From: an uncultured Oscillospiraceae bacterium
GTDB lineage: Bacteria; Bacillota; Clostridia; Oscillospirales; Ruminococcaceae
NCBI GenBank assembly: GCA_934481385.1
Contig: CAKSPD010000011.1
Location: 1-39,721, forward strand
DNA: 39,721 nucleotides
Direction: 5' to 3'
Shown here: positions 14,943 to 23,431 of the stretch, in pieces
Position numbering within the stretch: the first letter of the stretch is position 1
How the letters are laid out: each line of letters begins with the position of its first letter
The notes under the pieces: generated by a model
Databases searched by the model: none
The model's input: the letters and a program-made list of their open reading frames with translations, nothing else
Told to the model about the DNA's origin: nothing
Made by a program: the position numbers and the translations under genes

Positions 14943-16928
14943 TCAGTTGTTTCCTTTCTCACTGTATTTTTTAATATATTCTTTCAGATAATCAAGTTCT
15001 CTTTTCATATTATTGGCATATTTTGAATCTCTGAAAGTATATAAAGCCAGTTTTTCAATTCTCAGAAGTTCATCATATTTTTCGCTGTCTGAAAGCGGAA
15101 TTTCATCAATGTATTTCAGATACCATGATACTGCAAAATATACGGTACGGCTGTTCTGGGAAGATACCTTGAACATCATTGCCAGCAAGTCATATACTAT
15201 ATCCTTGTATTTTTCCTGCGGTTCATTTCGGAAATTTTTTACTATGATGTCTACTGCATGAGTTGAGGGGCATTTGTGAGCCATTTCAAAAACAAAATCG
15301 CAGGTATGTTTCTTTATAAGCTCAATGTCATCGGGATTGCAGTTTTCATCTTGGAGTAAGTTGTTTAAAATTCTTGAAACACCGTGACATATATCAGATA
15401 AGATTTCATTTTTTGTTTTGGATTTTACACCGAGATTTTCAAGAATTTTTAATGCAGTTGTATTTTCGTTATTTCTCGTGAAAATTTTTCTGTCCGCAAG
15501 AAATTCAAGCATACTTTCGGGGATATGTTCAAATAGCGGAACACAGTCACCTCTGTAATTTGAATATGATATATCCTTGTTGATATAGTATTTCTTTTCG
15601 GGATATGAATACCATATATTTCCGATTATATCTAAAATCCGGAGATGCTGTTCAGGAGATATTCCTGAAAGCATACTGAAAGCAGTATCAGGATTTTCCG
15701 TGAGTTTTATAAAAAATTCAGAAGGAAGAAAATTGTTTTTATCATACTCATAAAGATGAGTTGCAATTTCTCTGAATTTCGGTTCATCAGGGTGATTTAA
15801 AACGTTGTTTATCATCATCATTGCCAAGATGTTGTTAAAAGCTGTTGTTTCAGAAAATTTCTTAGCCTTGATTAAATCTTTTTCAAGATTTATAGCTTTT
15901 AGGATATACTCCTCTGCATCAGGCTTGTTTGAAAACATTCTGACCCCAGAATTAAATTCTGTTGAAAGCATATAAATCTGAGTTTTGCCGGCATTTTTGA
16001 GCTTTTTAGCATACATTTCAACATATTTGTCTGCAAAATCAAGAAATGTTTTACTGCCTGAAAGAGAGATAAACTGTTTGTTTGCAACTGAAATCTTTTC
16101 AGGATTTTTAATGATTTTCTGCCATATGGGTTCAGCTTCGGGAGGACTTATTACAGCGAGGGAATAAAGTGCTGAATTTTTAACTTTTCCTTTCTGTGTC
16201 CGATAAAGTTCCATAATCTTATCAGCATTTTCAGGCAGATATGCAAGAGCTTTTACTGCATTTTCTCTTATTCCTGAGGGAATTTCTTCATTGAAAGCAA
16301 GTTCAAGATACCATTCATTTTCTTCAGCCTCTGCAATGTCCGATACAAATTTAACAGCAAGTCCGCTAGCCTTTGGGTCAGAAATATTCAGTGACTGTTT
16401 GAGTATAGGAATAATTTCTTTTCCGTAACTTCTGCAAACGCTGTATGCGAAATCAGAAAAATATTCGCTGGTAGTTCCTGAATTTAATTTTTCAATAAAA
16501 ACTGAAAGAAATCTCGGGTCATAGATAAATTTGAGCTGATTGTCCCTGATATTGCGTAAATTTACGAATTTTGTCGGATTTTTAAGTGTTTCAAGTATAC
16601 CGTTGTATTCTGAATAATACATATTTACAGGCCTTGTTGCTGTAACATTTGTATATGGTTCTATTTCATCTGAAACATTAAAAGTTCCCTGAGTAACTGC
16701 AAGAGCGTCCGCAAGAGCTATGCAGTCAGCAAGCATTGCAGAACTGTTATTTTCAAAGAGCTTTTCACACATAGCATAAAGCTTTCCGAAAACCTTGTTT
16801 GCAGATGAAAGTGGCTGAAATCCCTCAACGGCACGTTTAAGTCTGAAATCTTCATTTATAGCCGAACAGCCTGCGGAGGCAGTAGCATAAAGACGATTTC
16901 TGAGTTCATAAAAAGGCTTTATATCCAT
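14943..16928 (-). CDS. HEAT-like helical repeat protein of the MoxR/VWA operon
   Basis: A 661-residue protein with AAAGGA upstream of ATG 16928. I do not recognise a named family. The sequence is helix-rich with paired helices of about 35-40 residues in the first half, for example SEYFSDFAYSVCRSYGKEII and IRENAVKALAYLPENADKIM, which look like HEAT/PBS-type repeats. Later segments are helical but irregular. No enzyme motif, signal peptide or membrane segment is seen. It lies between the SWIM and MoxR genes with short gaps (28 and 2 nt) and shares their codon use. A scaffold or target-recognition role for the ATPase is plausible but unproven. Confidence 0.7.
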   Translation of the reverse strand: MDIKPFYELRNRLYATASAGCSAINEDFRLKRAVEGFQPLSSANKVFGKLYAMCEKLFENNSSAMLADCIALADALAVTQGTFNVSDEIEPYTNVTATRPVNMYYSEYNGILETLKNPTKFVNLRNIRDNQLKFIYDPRFLSVFIEKLNSGTTSEYFSDFAYSVCRSYGKEIIPILKQSLNISDPKASGLAVKFVSDIAEAEENEWYLELAFNEEIPSGIRENAVKALAYLPENADKIMELYRTQKGKVKNSALYSLAVISPPEAEPIWQKIIKNPEKISVANKQFISLSGSKTFLDFADKYVEMYAKKLKNAGKTQIYMLSTEFNSGVRMFSNKPDAEEYILKAINLEKDLIKAKKFSETTAFNNILAMMMINNVLNHPDEPKFREIATHLYEYDKNNFLPSEFFIKLTENPDTAFSMLSGISPEQHLRILDIIGNIWYSYPEKKYYINKDISYSNYRGDCVPLFEHIPESMLEFLADRKIFTRNNENTTALKILENLGVKSKTKNEILSDICHGVSRILNNLLQDENCNPDDIELIKKHTCDFVFEMAHKCPSTHAVDIIVKNFRNEPQEKYKDIVYDLLAMMFKVSSQNSRTVYFAVSWYLKYIDEIPLSDSEKYDELLRIEKLALYTFRDSKYANNMKRELDYLKEYIKKYSEKGNN

Positions 16929-16956
16929 TAAAAAATCAATCCTTTCTTTTATAATA

Positions 16957-18393
16957 TCAGCAAAGTCTGATTATGGTATTTTCATTTATTATTGAAATCG
17001 GGCAGAGATATATTTTTCTGTCATTCGGATTATAGAAAAGTTCTCCGAGCATAGCTGAATTTTCAAGAAATTCATTTTTCAGAACAGCAACAACATTGCA
17101 TGTATCCGGATAGTTTTCATCAGGAGCAAGCTTTATGGACTCTGATTTATATATAAGAACACTTCTGTTGTCTGCTGATGACTTTTCAATTGTATCAAAC
17201 GGAATAAGAACAGCAACAGTATTTGCAGAAAGAGTGTTTTTCAGTTCATTTTTAGCCTTTTTAACAGCATCACTAATTGAATTTTCAGCCTTTGACATAA
17301 CAGCTTTATATATATCGGAGGAAGGTTCTGAAATTTCAGCACTTTCCCAGCGTATACGATTATTTATATTTCCGGGGTAACGGTAAAGTTCTTTTATCTT
17401 ATGCAGACCGAATGCAGAATTTTCTTCCTTTATGTATCCCATAGCACGCAAAGGGCGTATATTTTTGGTTTTGAAAATTTCACCTGTTTCAACATCAGCC
17501 CAGTATGCGAAATCTATTTCAGCTTTATGTATCTCATCAAAAAGAACAGTGAATGAAAGCTGGATAATCTGAGCATTTTCCTTGTAAAGACCAAGTTCTT
17601 TGAGCTGAGTAAGTTTCCATACACCGCCCATAGCCTCATAGAGAATATTGTTTTCAGGCAGAACTTCACCGCTTTCAAGTTTTGAATTTATATATTCACG
17701 GCTTTTTTTGACAGTAGATGAAAGCTTTACGCAGAAACTTATAATCTGATTTATTTCATTGTCATCAGGATTTGATGAAAGTTTCTGAGCTGAATTTATA
17801 ATTTTATACATAATAGCCTGCGGTTCAGGGAGATAGTAGTCACCAAGCTGTTTTGCAAGGCTGTTATATTGTGAGGCAGATGTAGGATTTATGGAAGATA
17901 CACCTCTTTCGAGAATATCCTTTACAAAATTTTCAGCAAGGTCAAGACCTTCAAGCTGTTTTTTCAGTTTTCTTTTTGCTGTTGAAATAGCAGTTTTTCT
18001 TTTCTTTTCGGCTTTTTCAGGGGTATCTTCCTTTGGAGAATTTTTAGCTTCAAGCTTTGAACGTTTTCTTTTAATATCCTCCGGAATTTCTTTAACAGCA
18101 AATGACTTTCCGGAAGTCCAGTCAAACATAATTGCAAGACAGTGTTTGCAGGGAATCTGTCTGCTCGGACAACTGCATCTGAAAACAGGGGAATCTCCTG
18201 AAAAGTCCACTGATGCGGAATAAGGATTTTTTCCGCTTCCTTCACATTCACCGAAAATAAGTGTTTTATCTTCAGAACAGCAAATTTCTGTAAAACCATT
18301 AGTTCTTGAAATTTTCTTTGCGTTCGTAATTGCTGAATTGTTTGGTGCAACAGAATTTATAAAATCCTCAGTAATATTATCAATTGTAGCCAA
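16957..18393 (-). CDS. SWIM zinc-finger protein (YehQ-like)
   Basis: A 478-residue protein. The most likely start is TTG 18393, about 11 nt after AAAGGA; the nearby ATG at 18398 is out of frame. The SWIM motif CxCx6CxH is formed by C73, C75, C82 and H84 in FRCSCPSRQIPCKHCLAIMF, following a PYSASVDF strand typical of SWIM domains. A charged Lys/Glu-rich linker (about residues 95-145) precedes a helical C-terminal region that I cannot assign. SWIM domains bind zinc and contact DNA or protein. It is the first gene after an internal sigma-A promoter and begins a five-gene run with HEAT, MoxR, DUF5682 and VWA. Confidence 0.87.
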   Translation of the reverse strand: MATIDNITEDFINSVAPNNSAITNAKKISRTNGFTEICCSEDKTLIFGECEGSGKNPYSASVDFSGDSPVFRCSCPSRQIPCKHCLAIMFDWTSGKSFAVKEIPEDIKRKRSKLEAKNSPKEDTPEKAEKKRKTAISTAKRKLKKQLEGLDLAENFVKDILERGVSSINPTSASQYNSLAKQLGDYYLPEPQAIMYKIINSAQKLSSNPDDNEINQIISFCVKLSSTVKKSREYINSKLESGEVLPENNILYEAMGGVWKLTQLKELGLYKENAQIIQLSFTVLFDEIHKAEIDFAYWADVETGEIFKTKNIRPLRAMGYIKEENSAFGLHKIKELYRYPGNINNRIRWESAEISEPSSDIYKAVMSKAENSISDAVKKAKNELKNTLSANTVAVLIPFDTIEKSSADNRSVLIYKSESIKLAPDENYPDTCNVVAVLKNEFLENSAMLGELFYNPNDRKIYLCPISIINENTIIRLC

Positions 18394-18439
18394 GGCATAT
18401 CATTCCTTTCATTTTAATTTAAAAAACTATTGTTCTTAA

Positions 18440-18468
18440 ATTATATCATAAATTTTCCATATCGTCAA
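18440..18468 (-). promoter_or_regulatory. Internal sigma-A promoter of the SWIM-MoxR-VWA operon
   Basis: TTGACG (18468-18463), a 17-bp spacer and TATAAT (18445-18440), with the extended -10 TG supplied by the TGA stop of the WYL gene (18448-18446). The five downstream genes can therefore be expressed apart from the two WYL regulators. Confidence 0.75.
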
Positions 18469-19417
18469 TAGGACTTGTAAAAAAATCACATTGATTTTTA
18501 ATTCGTTCACGTGCAAGATTTCTGAAATATTCAGGAGATTTTATTTCAAGGACTGTACCGAATGACAAAAGGCGAATGAGAAGTTCTGTTTCATCAGCCT
18601 TGCTGTACCATATTTCAGCAGTACATTTTCCGTTTTCTTCGTTAAATTCAGTAATTTTTTCATATCCCGCAAATTCAAGCATAAATCTTTCAATGCCGTT
18701 TCTTTCAGATGAAACTTCAACGCATACTGATTCAGTATTACCGCAGATTTCAGGAATATTTCCGTTAAAAGTTTTTTCACTGTCTTTTATATCCGTTATG
18801 CGTGACAGATTTATAATATATTGTTTAAAAAAACTGCCCTCTGAAATCATAAAGGAAATTAACCGGAATTTATCGTTTTTCGGAGAATATTCAAGCTTTA
18901 AAGGCAGAAATCTATGACATATTCTTCTGTTCTTTGAAGATGTGAATGATATTTCGAGTATTCTTTTTTCGGGTATGCTTTTTTTTATAATTCTGAAAAA
19001 TTTTGTGTAATCCGGATTTGAAAAATCATCACCGTCAGAAAATCTGTCAAAAAAAAGAAAATCTTCCTGACTGAAAAGCGGTTCTGTATCTTTAAGCATT
19101 TCAGAAATATGTAATTTTGTATCATCATCTATAAAAAGCGATGACCTTGAATCCGAAATAACTGCTTTAAGCCATTGTTTTTCTGCTTCTGTCAAAGGCA
19201 TTGACGGAATGTTTTTCAGCTTTGAATTATATATACCGTTGTTTTCAGATAGAAGTTCCCATTCACCGCATATTGCAGGAACGATATATAATGATGATTC
19301 CGAAAATGCATTTTTGTTTATGATTGATATTATATCTTTTTTTGAAAGATTCTGTTCTGAAAGTATTTCTGTTACGGCATTATAGTATGAACTGTATATT
19401 TCAGAAAAAAGTTCCAT
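18446..19417 (-). CDS. WYL-domain regulator (second of a pair)
   Basis: A 323-residue protein. The ATG at 19417 is 6 nt after GGAGGG and 1 nt after the first WYL gene; the start at 19432 lies upstream of that site and is disfavoured. The N-terminal ~150 residues are helical without a clear winged helix. The WYL region follows: KRILEISFTSSKNRRICHRF, LPLKLEYSPKNDKFRLISF, and a C-terminal WCX-like segment with VCVEVSSERNGIERFMLEFA. The W-Y-L signature is degenerate (LEYSPKNDKFRL). WYL domains sense nucleotide-like ligands and often control defence loci. Being encoded as a pair, the two proteins may work as a heteromer. Confidence 0.72.
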   Translation of the reverse strand: MELFSEIYSSYYNAVTEILSEQNLSKKDIISIINKNAFSESSLYIVPAICGEWELLSENNGIYNSKLKNIPSMPLTEAEKQWLKAVISDSRSSLFIDDDTKLHISEMLKDTEPLFSQEDFLFFDRFSDGDDFSNPDYTKFFRIIKKSIPEKRILEISFTSSKNRRICHRFLPLKLEYSPKNDKFRLISFMISEGSFFKQYIINLSRITDIKDSEKTFNGNIPEICGNTESVCVEVSSERNGIERFMLEFAGYEKITEFNEENGKCTAEIWYSKADETELLIRLLSFGTVLEIKSPEYFRNLARERIKNQCDFFTSPIDDMENL

Positions 19418-19418
19418 A

Positions 19419-20663
19419 TTATCCCTCCTCATACATTTTAAGCATTTTCCTCATATCAGAATAAAAGCGATTTTTAACCTGATTATTATTGCTTTCAAGT
19501 TTTATAATTCTGCCTGTAAATGTTTTAATCCATGGTGAAAGCTCCGAAACATCAAAAAATTCCCCGTAATAGCAGAATGTGTTTTCACATATTTTAGTTA
19601 CAGAACCGTTTCTGCCCTCACGTTTTAAACGGTCAAGAATAAATTTTTCGCTGTTTTCATCTATGTGGAGAATCATCTTTATATATTCAATATGCTTTTT
19701 TGTGTAGCTTGAACCGAATGACGTTCCCCAGCAATACACGAAATTTTTTCTGTACTTTTCTGCATACTTTTCATAGTCAGGACAAATATCAAGTATCTCA
19801 ACGCTTTTTATATAATCAAGACGCAGAGCTGAAAAGCGTTTCCGTTTCGGAGAATATACTATAACATAACGTCTGCCTGTCTGGGTGGAAATATGTATTC
19901 TCATCGGAATACATATTATTTCAGCCATTTTATGACTTTTCCCGTAATTTGTCAGCCTTATATAATTCCTGCCTTTAAAAGCTCTGCAAACAGAAAGGAG
20001 AATATTGTCTTCAAGAGTATGGACTATAAAATTATGCTTTATAAGAAACAGATTATTTGATTCCCTGAGAGTTTTCAGAATATAATTTCCCACAATTCCG
20101 AACGGTGCAGATTCCGAGAAGAATTTAATCATATCAGTTATTTTTTCATAATCTGCACCGAAAAGTTTCAGAAAACTGTCAGGAGATTTTGCATATACAA
20201 CAGAACGTCCCTGTTTTTCGGAAATAATAATACCTTCGTTTAAATATTCCCTGAGCTTGTTTCTTATGGTCTGCGGTTCAAAACTTACGGCAAAATCGTC
20301 AAGTATTCTGTCAGTTATTTCATTAAGGGACATAAAACTGTCCTCTTGAAGAACATCAAGCAGAAAGAAATGAAGCTGAATATCATTTCTGGTAAAGCTT
20401 TTACAGCGATAGGCATTATAAAGCGGATTTTCTTCAATTTTACTGCTGTCACAGGATATAAAAATCTGCTTTCCTTTTTTTGAATTGCTGTATTTTATAA
20501 AATCTCCGAGCCAGCTTTCAATTCTTCTGCGTTCATCATCATATGTTCTGAGTGATTTATACTGAAAATCATTTCTTGTTTTAAAGCCGTATACATAAAA
20601 ATCACGCATATAGTCACGGGTTTTATCAAAATTTTTTATGAGTTCAGAAAAAGAACTGCCCAT
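19419..20663 (-). CDS. WYL-domain transcriptional regulator (first of a pair)
   Basis: About 414 residues from ATG 20663; ATG 20672 is also possible, but GGGAG is only 3 nt from it and 12 nt from 20663. A likely winged-helix region lies around residues 80-150 (FFLLDVLQEDSFMSLNEITD and IRNKLREYLNEGIIISEKQG), typical of regulators that pair an HTH with WYL. The WYL domain includes AEIICIPMRIHISTQTGR and YVIVYSPKRKRFSALRLDYI. The C-terminal part resembles WCX. It is transcribed from a strong promoter that diverges from the TerY-P operon, which makes it the leading candidate for control of both arms; that is inference. Confidence 0.8.
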   Translation of the reverse strand: MGSSFSELIKNFDKTRDYMRDFYVYGFKTRNDFQYKSLRTYDDERRRIESWLGDFIKYSNSKKGKQIFISCDSSKIEENPLYNAYRCKSFTRNDIQLHFFLLDVLQEDSFMSLNEITDRILDDFAVSFEPQTIRNKLREYLNEGIIISEKQGRSVVYAKSPDSFLKLFGADYEKITDMIKFFSESAPFGIVGNYILKTLRESNNLFLIKHNFIVHTLEDNILLSVCRAFKGRNYIRLTNYGKSHKMAEIICIPMRIHISTQTGRRYVIVYSPKRKRFSALRLDYIKSVEILDICPDYEKYAEKYRKNFVYCWGTSFGSSYTKKHIEYIKMILHIDENSEKFILDRLKREGRNGSVTKICENTFCYYGEFFDVSELSPWIKTFTGRIIKLESNNNQVKNRFYSDMRKMLKMYEEG

Positions 20664-20695
20664 AAAATACATTCACTCCCTGAATTTTTTTGTAT

Positions 20696-20724
20696 ATTAT
20701 ATCATATTCTGCTGTTTATTTCAA
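20696..20724 (-). promoter_or_regulatory. Sigma-A promoter of the WYL gene pair
   Basis: TTGAAA (20724-20719), a 17-bp spacer, TATAAT (20701-20696) with extended -10 TG. It lies within the 3' end of the dehydrogenase-like remnant. Confidence 0.75.
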
Positions 20725-20790
20725 GAGGTCTGCCTGCAAAGAAATCATTGAGGTTTTCAACAGTAATTTCTGCAATATTTTTTCTGCTTG
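20704..20790 (-). pseudogene. Possible C-terminal remnant of a D-2-hydroxyacid dehydrogenase
   Basis: The minus-strand frame reads NSSRKNIAEITVENLNDFF then AGRPLEINSRI and ends in TGA at 20704. The segment is like the terminal helix of D-isomer-specific 2-hydroxyacid dehydrogenases (xIxEITVENLxxFLxGxPxN). No start, no ribosome site and no catalytic domain are present, and similarity stops near the 20793-20825 dyad. The WYL promoter is embedded in it. The match is short, so this is tentative. Confidence 0.4.
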
Positions 20791-20792
20791 AA

Positions 20793-20825
20793 TTAATAAA
20801 TATTTCTTGTAAGAATATTTGTTAA
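20793..20825. promoter_or_regulatory. 33-bp dyad between divergent promoters (operator candidate)
   Basis: The left half TTAATAAATATTTCTTG and the right half TAAGAATATTTGTTAA are inverted copies with one substitution and one indel. The dyad sits between the WYL promoter (-35 at 20719-20724) and the LRR/TerY-P promoter (-35 at 20861), a typical place for a shared operator, for example for a WYL protein. Confidence 0.5.
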
Positions 20826-20860
20826 TAAAAAAATAATTTGAACTTTGATTATTATAGCTA

Positions 20861-20889
20861 TTGACTTTTTTTTGCAAAAGTGATATAAT
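20861..20889 (+). promoter_or_regulatory. Sigma-A promoter of the LRR/TerY-P operon
   Basis: TTGACT (20861-20866), a 17-bp spacer and TATAAT (20884-20889) with extended -10 TG at 20881-20882. The leader to the first start is about 75 nt. Confidence 0.8.
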
Positions 20890-20973
20890 ATTGTAAAATA
20901 TTCCATTAATGTTCAGATAATATAAAGTATAAGCTTTATTATATCTCCATATATGCTTAGGAGGAGATTTTTT

Positions 20974-22017
20974 ATGCTCTGCAAACAGTGTAGAACAGAA
21001 CTTAAATCCGGAACTACTGTCTGTCCGGTATGTAAAACCCCTGTACCAAGAAGTATTCCGGGATTTGAATACACAAACGGTGTCAAGCAATCCCTCAAAT
21101 CTCTGGTCGATAACTATGGTACTGATATTCTCAATGATACTACAAAATTTATTTCATTCCTTAATGATTATCTTCCTGAATATGAAAAGGAACGCCGTCT
21201 TATAAAAAATGTTCTCAGCAACGGTGTTATTAAAAATATGATGGCTGAAAGTAATCATGAAATCGCTTTTATGAAAGCAAGGGAATATATGACAAACGAA
21301 CTTTTCCTTTCTGAAAATGCAAGCGAATTTATAATTGAATGTTTTTCATATATTCTCGGCTGGGTATATGTTCCTGCACCTTTAAGTGAAAACGTTTCAG
21401 GAAATTATTCTGCTGAGCAGTCCGCTCCGGTTTCTGCTCCTGAACCTGCTGACTTGGTTATGCCTGCAAATCCAAAGGAATTTAAACCATTTGATGCTTT
21501 CAGATATAAAATCAAAAGGAATGTTGAAATTCCCTTCGGCTATACCTCAATAGCAAGTTTCTGTTTCGACAGTTTTGGTTTTATAAGAGCTGTTAAGATT
21601 CCTGAATCTGTTATAACAATCGGTGAGTATGCATTTTCAGATTGTAAAAAGCTCAAAACTGTTGAACTTCCTTCAAGTCTTAGAATTATGAAAAGAGCTG
21701 TTTTCAGTTCCTGCGGAAATCTTAATTCAATTAAAATTCCTGACGGAATAACATCTGTTGAAGAAGAAATGTTTTCATTCTGCCACAGCCTTGAAGTTGC
21801 TGAAATCCCTGCAAGCGTCAGCAGTATCGGAAATGAAGCTTTTTCCGGTTGTGAAAATCTGAGAGAACTTTTCCTCTCGGATAATGTAAAATTTATAGGT
21901 GAAGATGCTTTTTCTTTCTGCTCCAGACTTACTATAAAATGCTATGAAAATTCATTTGTACATAAATACTGTGCAAACGAGGGTATTAATTTTGTAACAG
22001 TTAAAAAAAGCTATTAA
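20974..22017 (+). CDS. Zinc-ribbon plus BspA-type leucine-rich repeat protein
   Basis: A 347-residue protein. The ATG at 20974 is 7 nt after AGGAGGAG; the ATG at 20953 lies before that site and is rejected. The N-terminus MLCKQCRTELKSG followed by VCPVC is a CxxC...CxxC zinc ribbon. A helical middle section and a Pro/Ala-rich linker (about 145-165) follow. Then come five or so LRR_5 (BspA/TpLRR) repeats of about 23 residues, e.g. VKIPESVITIGEYAFSDCKK and AEIPASVSSIGNEAFSGCEN. There is no signal peptide, so it should be cytoplasmic, although BspA-type repeats are usually seen in surface proteins. It is first in the operon with the kinase, VWA and PP2C genes, so a sensor or substrate-recognition role is a fair inference. 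Confidence 0.82.
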   Translation: MLCKQCRTELKSGTTVCPVCKTPVPRSIPGFEYTNGVKQSLKSLVDNYGTDILNDTTKFISFLNDYLPEYEKERRLIKNVLSNGVIKNMMAESNHEIAFMKAREYMTNELFLSENASEFIIECFSYILGWVYVPAPLSENVSGNYSAEQSAPVSAPEPADLVMPANPKEFKPFDAFRYKIKRNVEIPFGYTSIASFCFDSFGFIRAVKIPESVITIGEYAFSDCKKLKTVELPSSLRIMKRAVFSSCGNLNSIKIPDGITSVEEEMFSFCHSLEVAEIPASVSSIGNEAFSGCENLRELFLSDNVKFIGEDAFSFCSRLTIKCYENSFVHKYCANEGINFVTVKKSY

Positions 22018-22041
22018 TAATATGAAAGGAGATTTTAAAAA

Positions 22042-23391
22042 ATGATAGAACTAAATGCAGGTCAGAGCATCGAAATGGAATTCGGAGGAAGTGCAAAGGT
22101 ACTTAAAGTCCTCGGAAGCGGTGGACAGGGTATTGTTTATCTTGTTGATTTCGGTGGTGTGAATTATGCTCTTAAATGGTATGATGTCAATAAAATAAAA
22201 AACCCGCAGGCATTTAGAAAAAATATTGAAAGAAATATCAATGACGGTGCTCCGAGCAATAAATTCCTCTGGCCTAAATATCTGACAAAGCCTATGCCCG
22301 ATAATGACGGTTTCGGTTATCTTATGGATTTAAGACCGGAGGGTTATGATTCCTTTGTTGATATTCTTAATATGTATAAGCTTGATGTTGATGCTTTAAC
22401 AGGCAGAGCAAGAAAAATAAGAGTACAGTTCAAGAGCCTTTTTTCACTGATAACTGCTGTAATCAATATTGTAAACGCTTTCAGACAGCTCCACAGAGCA
22501 GGTAAAAGCTATCAGGATTTGAATGACGGCGGTTTCTTTATCAATGTTGATAACGGCGACGTTCTTGTATGCGACTGTGACAATATCGCTCCGGACGGCT
22601 ATAACTTCGGAATAGGCGGTAAACCGGGATATATGGCTCCTGAAATAGTAAGAGGTATTGCAAAACCTGATGTTCAGACCGATAAATATTCACTTGCAGT
22701 AGTTCTTTTCAAACTCCTTTTCAGAGGTGACCCTATGGAAGGCGAAAAAGTTATAAAGGATATCTGCCTTACTGAAAAATCTGAACTTAAACATTACGGA
22801 AAAGAAACAGTTTTCGTTTTTGACCCCAATAATAATACAAACAGACCTGTCAGAGGTATTCATGACAATGTAATAAAATTCTGGGGAATATATCCCGAAT
22901 ACATAAGAAAAGCTTTTACTTATACTTTTACTGTCGGAATACATGAACCAAGCAAGCGTATTATTGAAAATCAATGGCAGAAACTTTTTGTAAGACTCAG
23001 AGATGAAATTATATCCTGCCAGTGCGGAAGAACTACTTTTGCCTCATCTTTTGCTTCAAATCAGGATAACAGTGCGTATAAATGCCAGAAATGCGGTGCG
23101 GAATTCCCGACACTTGCTTTCAGCAACTGCAATTACAGAGTTCCTCTTTATATCGGAAAAAAATTTTTTGCATGTGAAACTGTTGCCGGCTCTGATGATT
23201 TCCAGAAAGTTACCGGTGAGGTTGTTGAAAACAAACTTAAAAAGGGTATGATGGGAATTAAAAACCTTTCCGGAAATACGTGGAATGTAAAAATGCCTGA
23301 CGGAAAAATCTATAAAATAGAAAACGGCAGAGGTTTTCCGATATGGCATGGTCTTTCAATCGACTTTGGCGGTGTAACAGCACATATATAA
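22042..23391 (+). CDS. Serine/threonine protein kinase of a TerY-P triad, with C-terminal zinc ribbon
   Basis: A 449-residue protein with AAAGGAG before ATG 22042. The kinase domain occupies about residues 15-300: glycine loop G25-SGGQG30, ATP lysine K45 in YALKW, catalytic loop YQDLNDGGFFIN with D159 in place of the HRD aspartate, and D178 in VCDCDN replacing DFG. APE is present in GYMAPEIV. The missing HRD His/Arg and altered DFG are unusual but the acidic residues remain. A zinc ribbon follows (CQCGRTTF and YKCQKCGAEF, about 329-355), then a beta-rich tail with KNLSGNTWNVKMPDG that looks FHA-like. With the VWA and PP2C genes directly downstream this fits the TerY-phosphorylation triad, known as a predicted and tested antiphage/stress module. 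Confidence 0.82.
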   Translation: MIELNAGQSIEMEFGGSAKVLKVLGSGGQGIVYLVDFGGVNYALKWYDVNKIKNPQAFRKNIERNINDGAPSNKFLWPKYLTKPMPDNDGFGYLMDLRPEGYDSFVDILNMYKLDVDALTGRARKIRVQFKSLFSLITAVINIVNAFRQLHRAGKSYQDLNDGGFFINVDNGDVLVCDCDNIAPDGYNFGIGGKPGYMAPEIVRGIAKPDVQTDKYSLAVVLFKLLFRGDPMEGEKVIKDICLTEKSELKHYGKETVFVFDPNNNTNRPVRGIHDNVIKFWGIYPEYIRKAFTYTFTVGIHEPSKRIIENQWQKLFVRLRDEIISCQCGRTTFASSFASNQDNSAYKCQKCGAEFPTLAFSNCNYRVPLYIGKKFFACETVAGSDDFQKVTGEVVENKLKKGMMGIKNLSGNTWNVKMPDGKIYKIENGRGFPIWHGLSIDFGGVTAHI

Positions 23392-23431
23392 TATAAAAAA
23401 GCATTTTATGCAGATAAGGAGTTTTTAGAAT

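Noticed and set aside
20716..21090. Minus-strand 124-codon ORF across the divergent promoters
   Set aside because: It overlaps the start of the LRR gene and both promoters, has no ribosome site, and its codon use is poor; only the small tail in another frame resembles a gene remnant.
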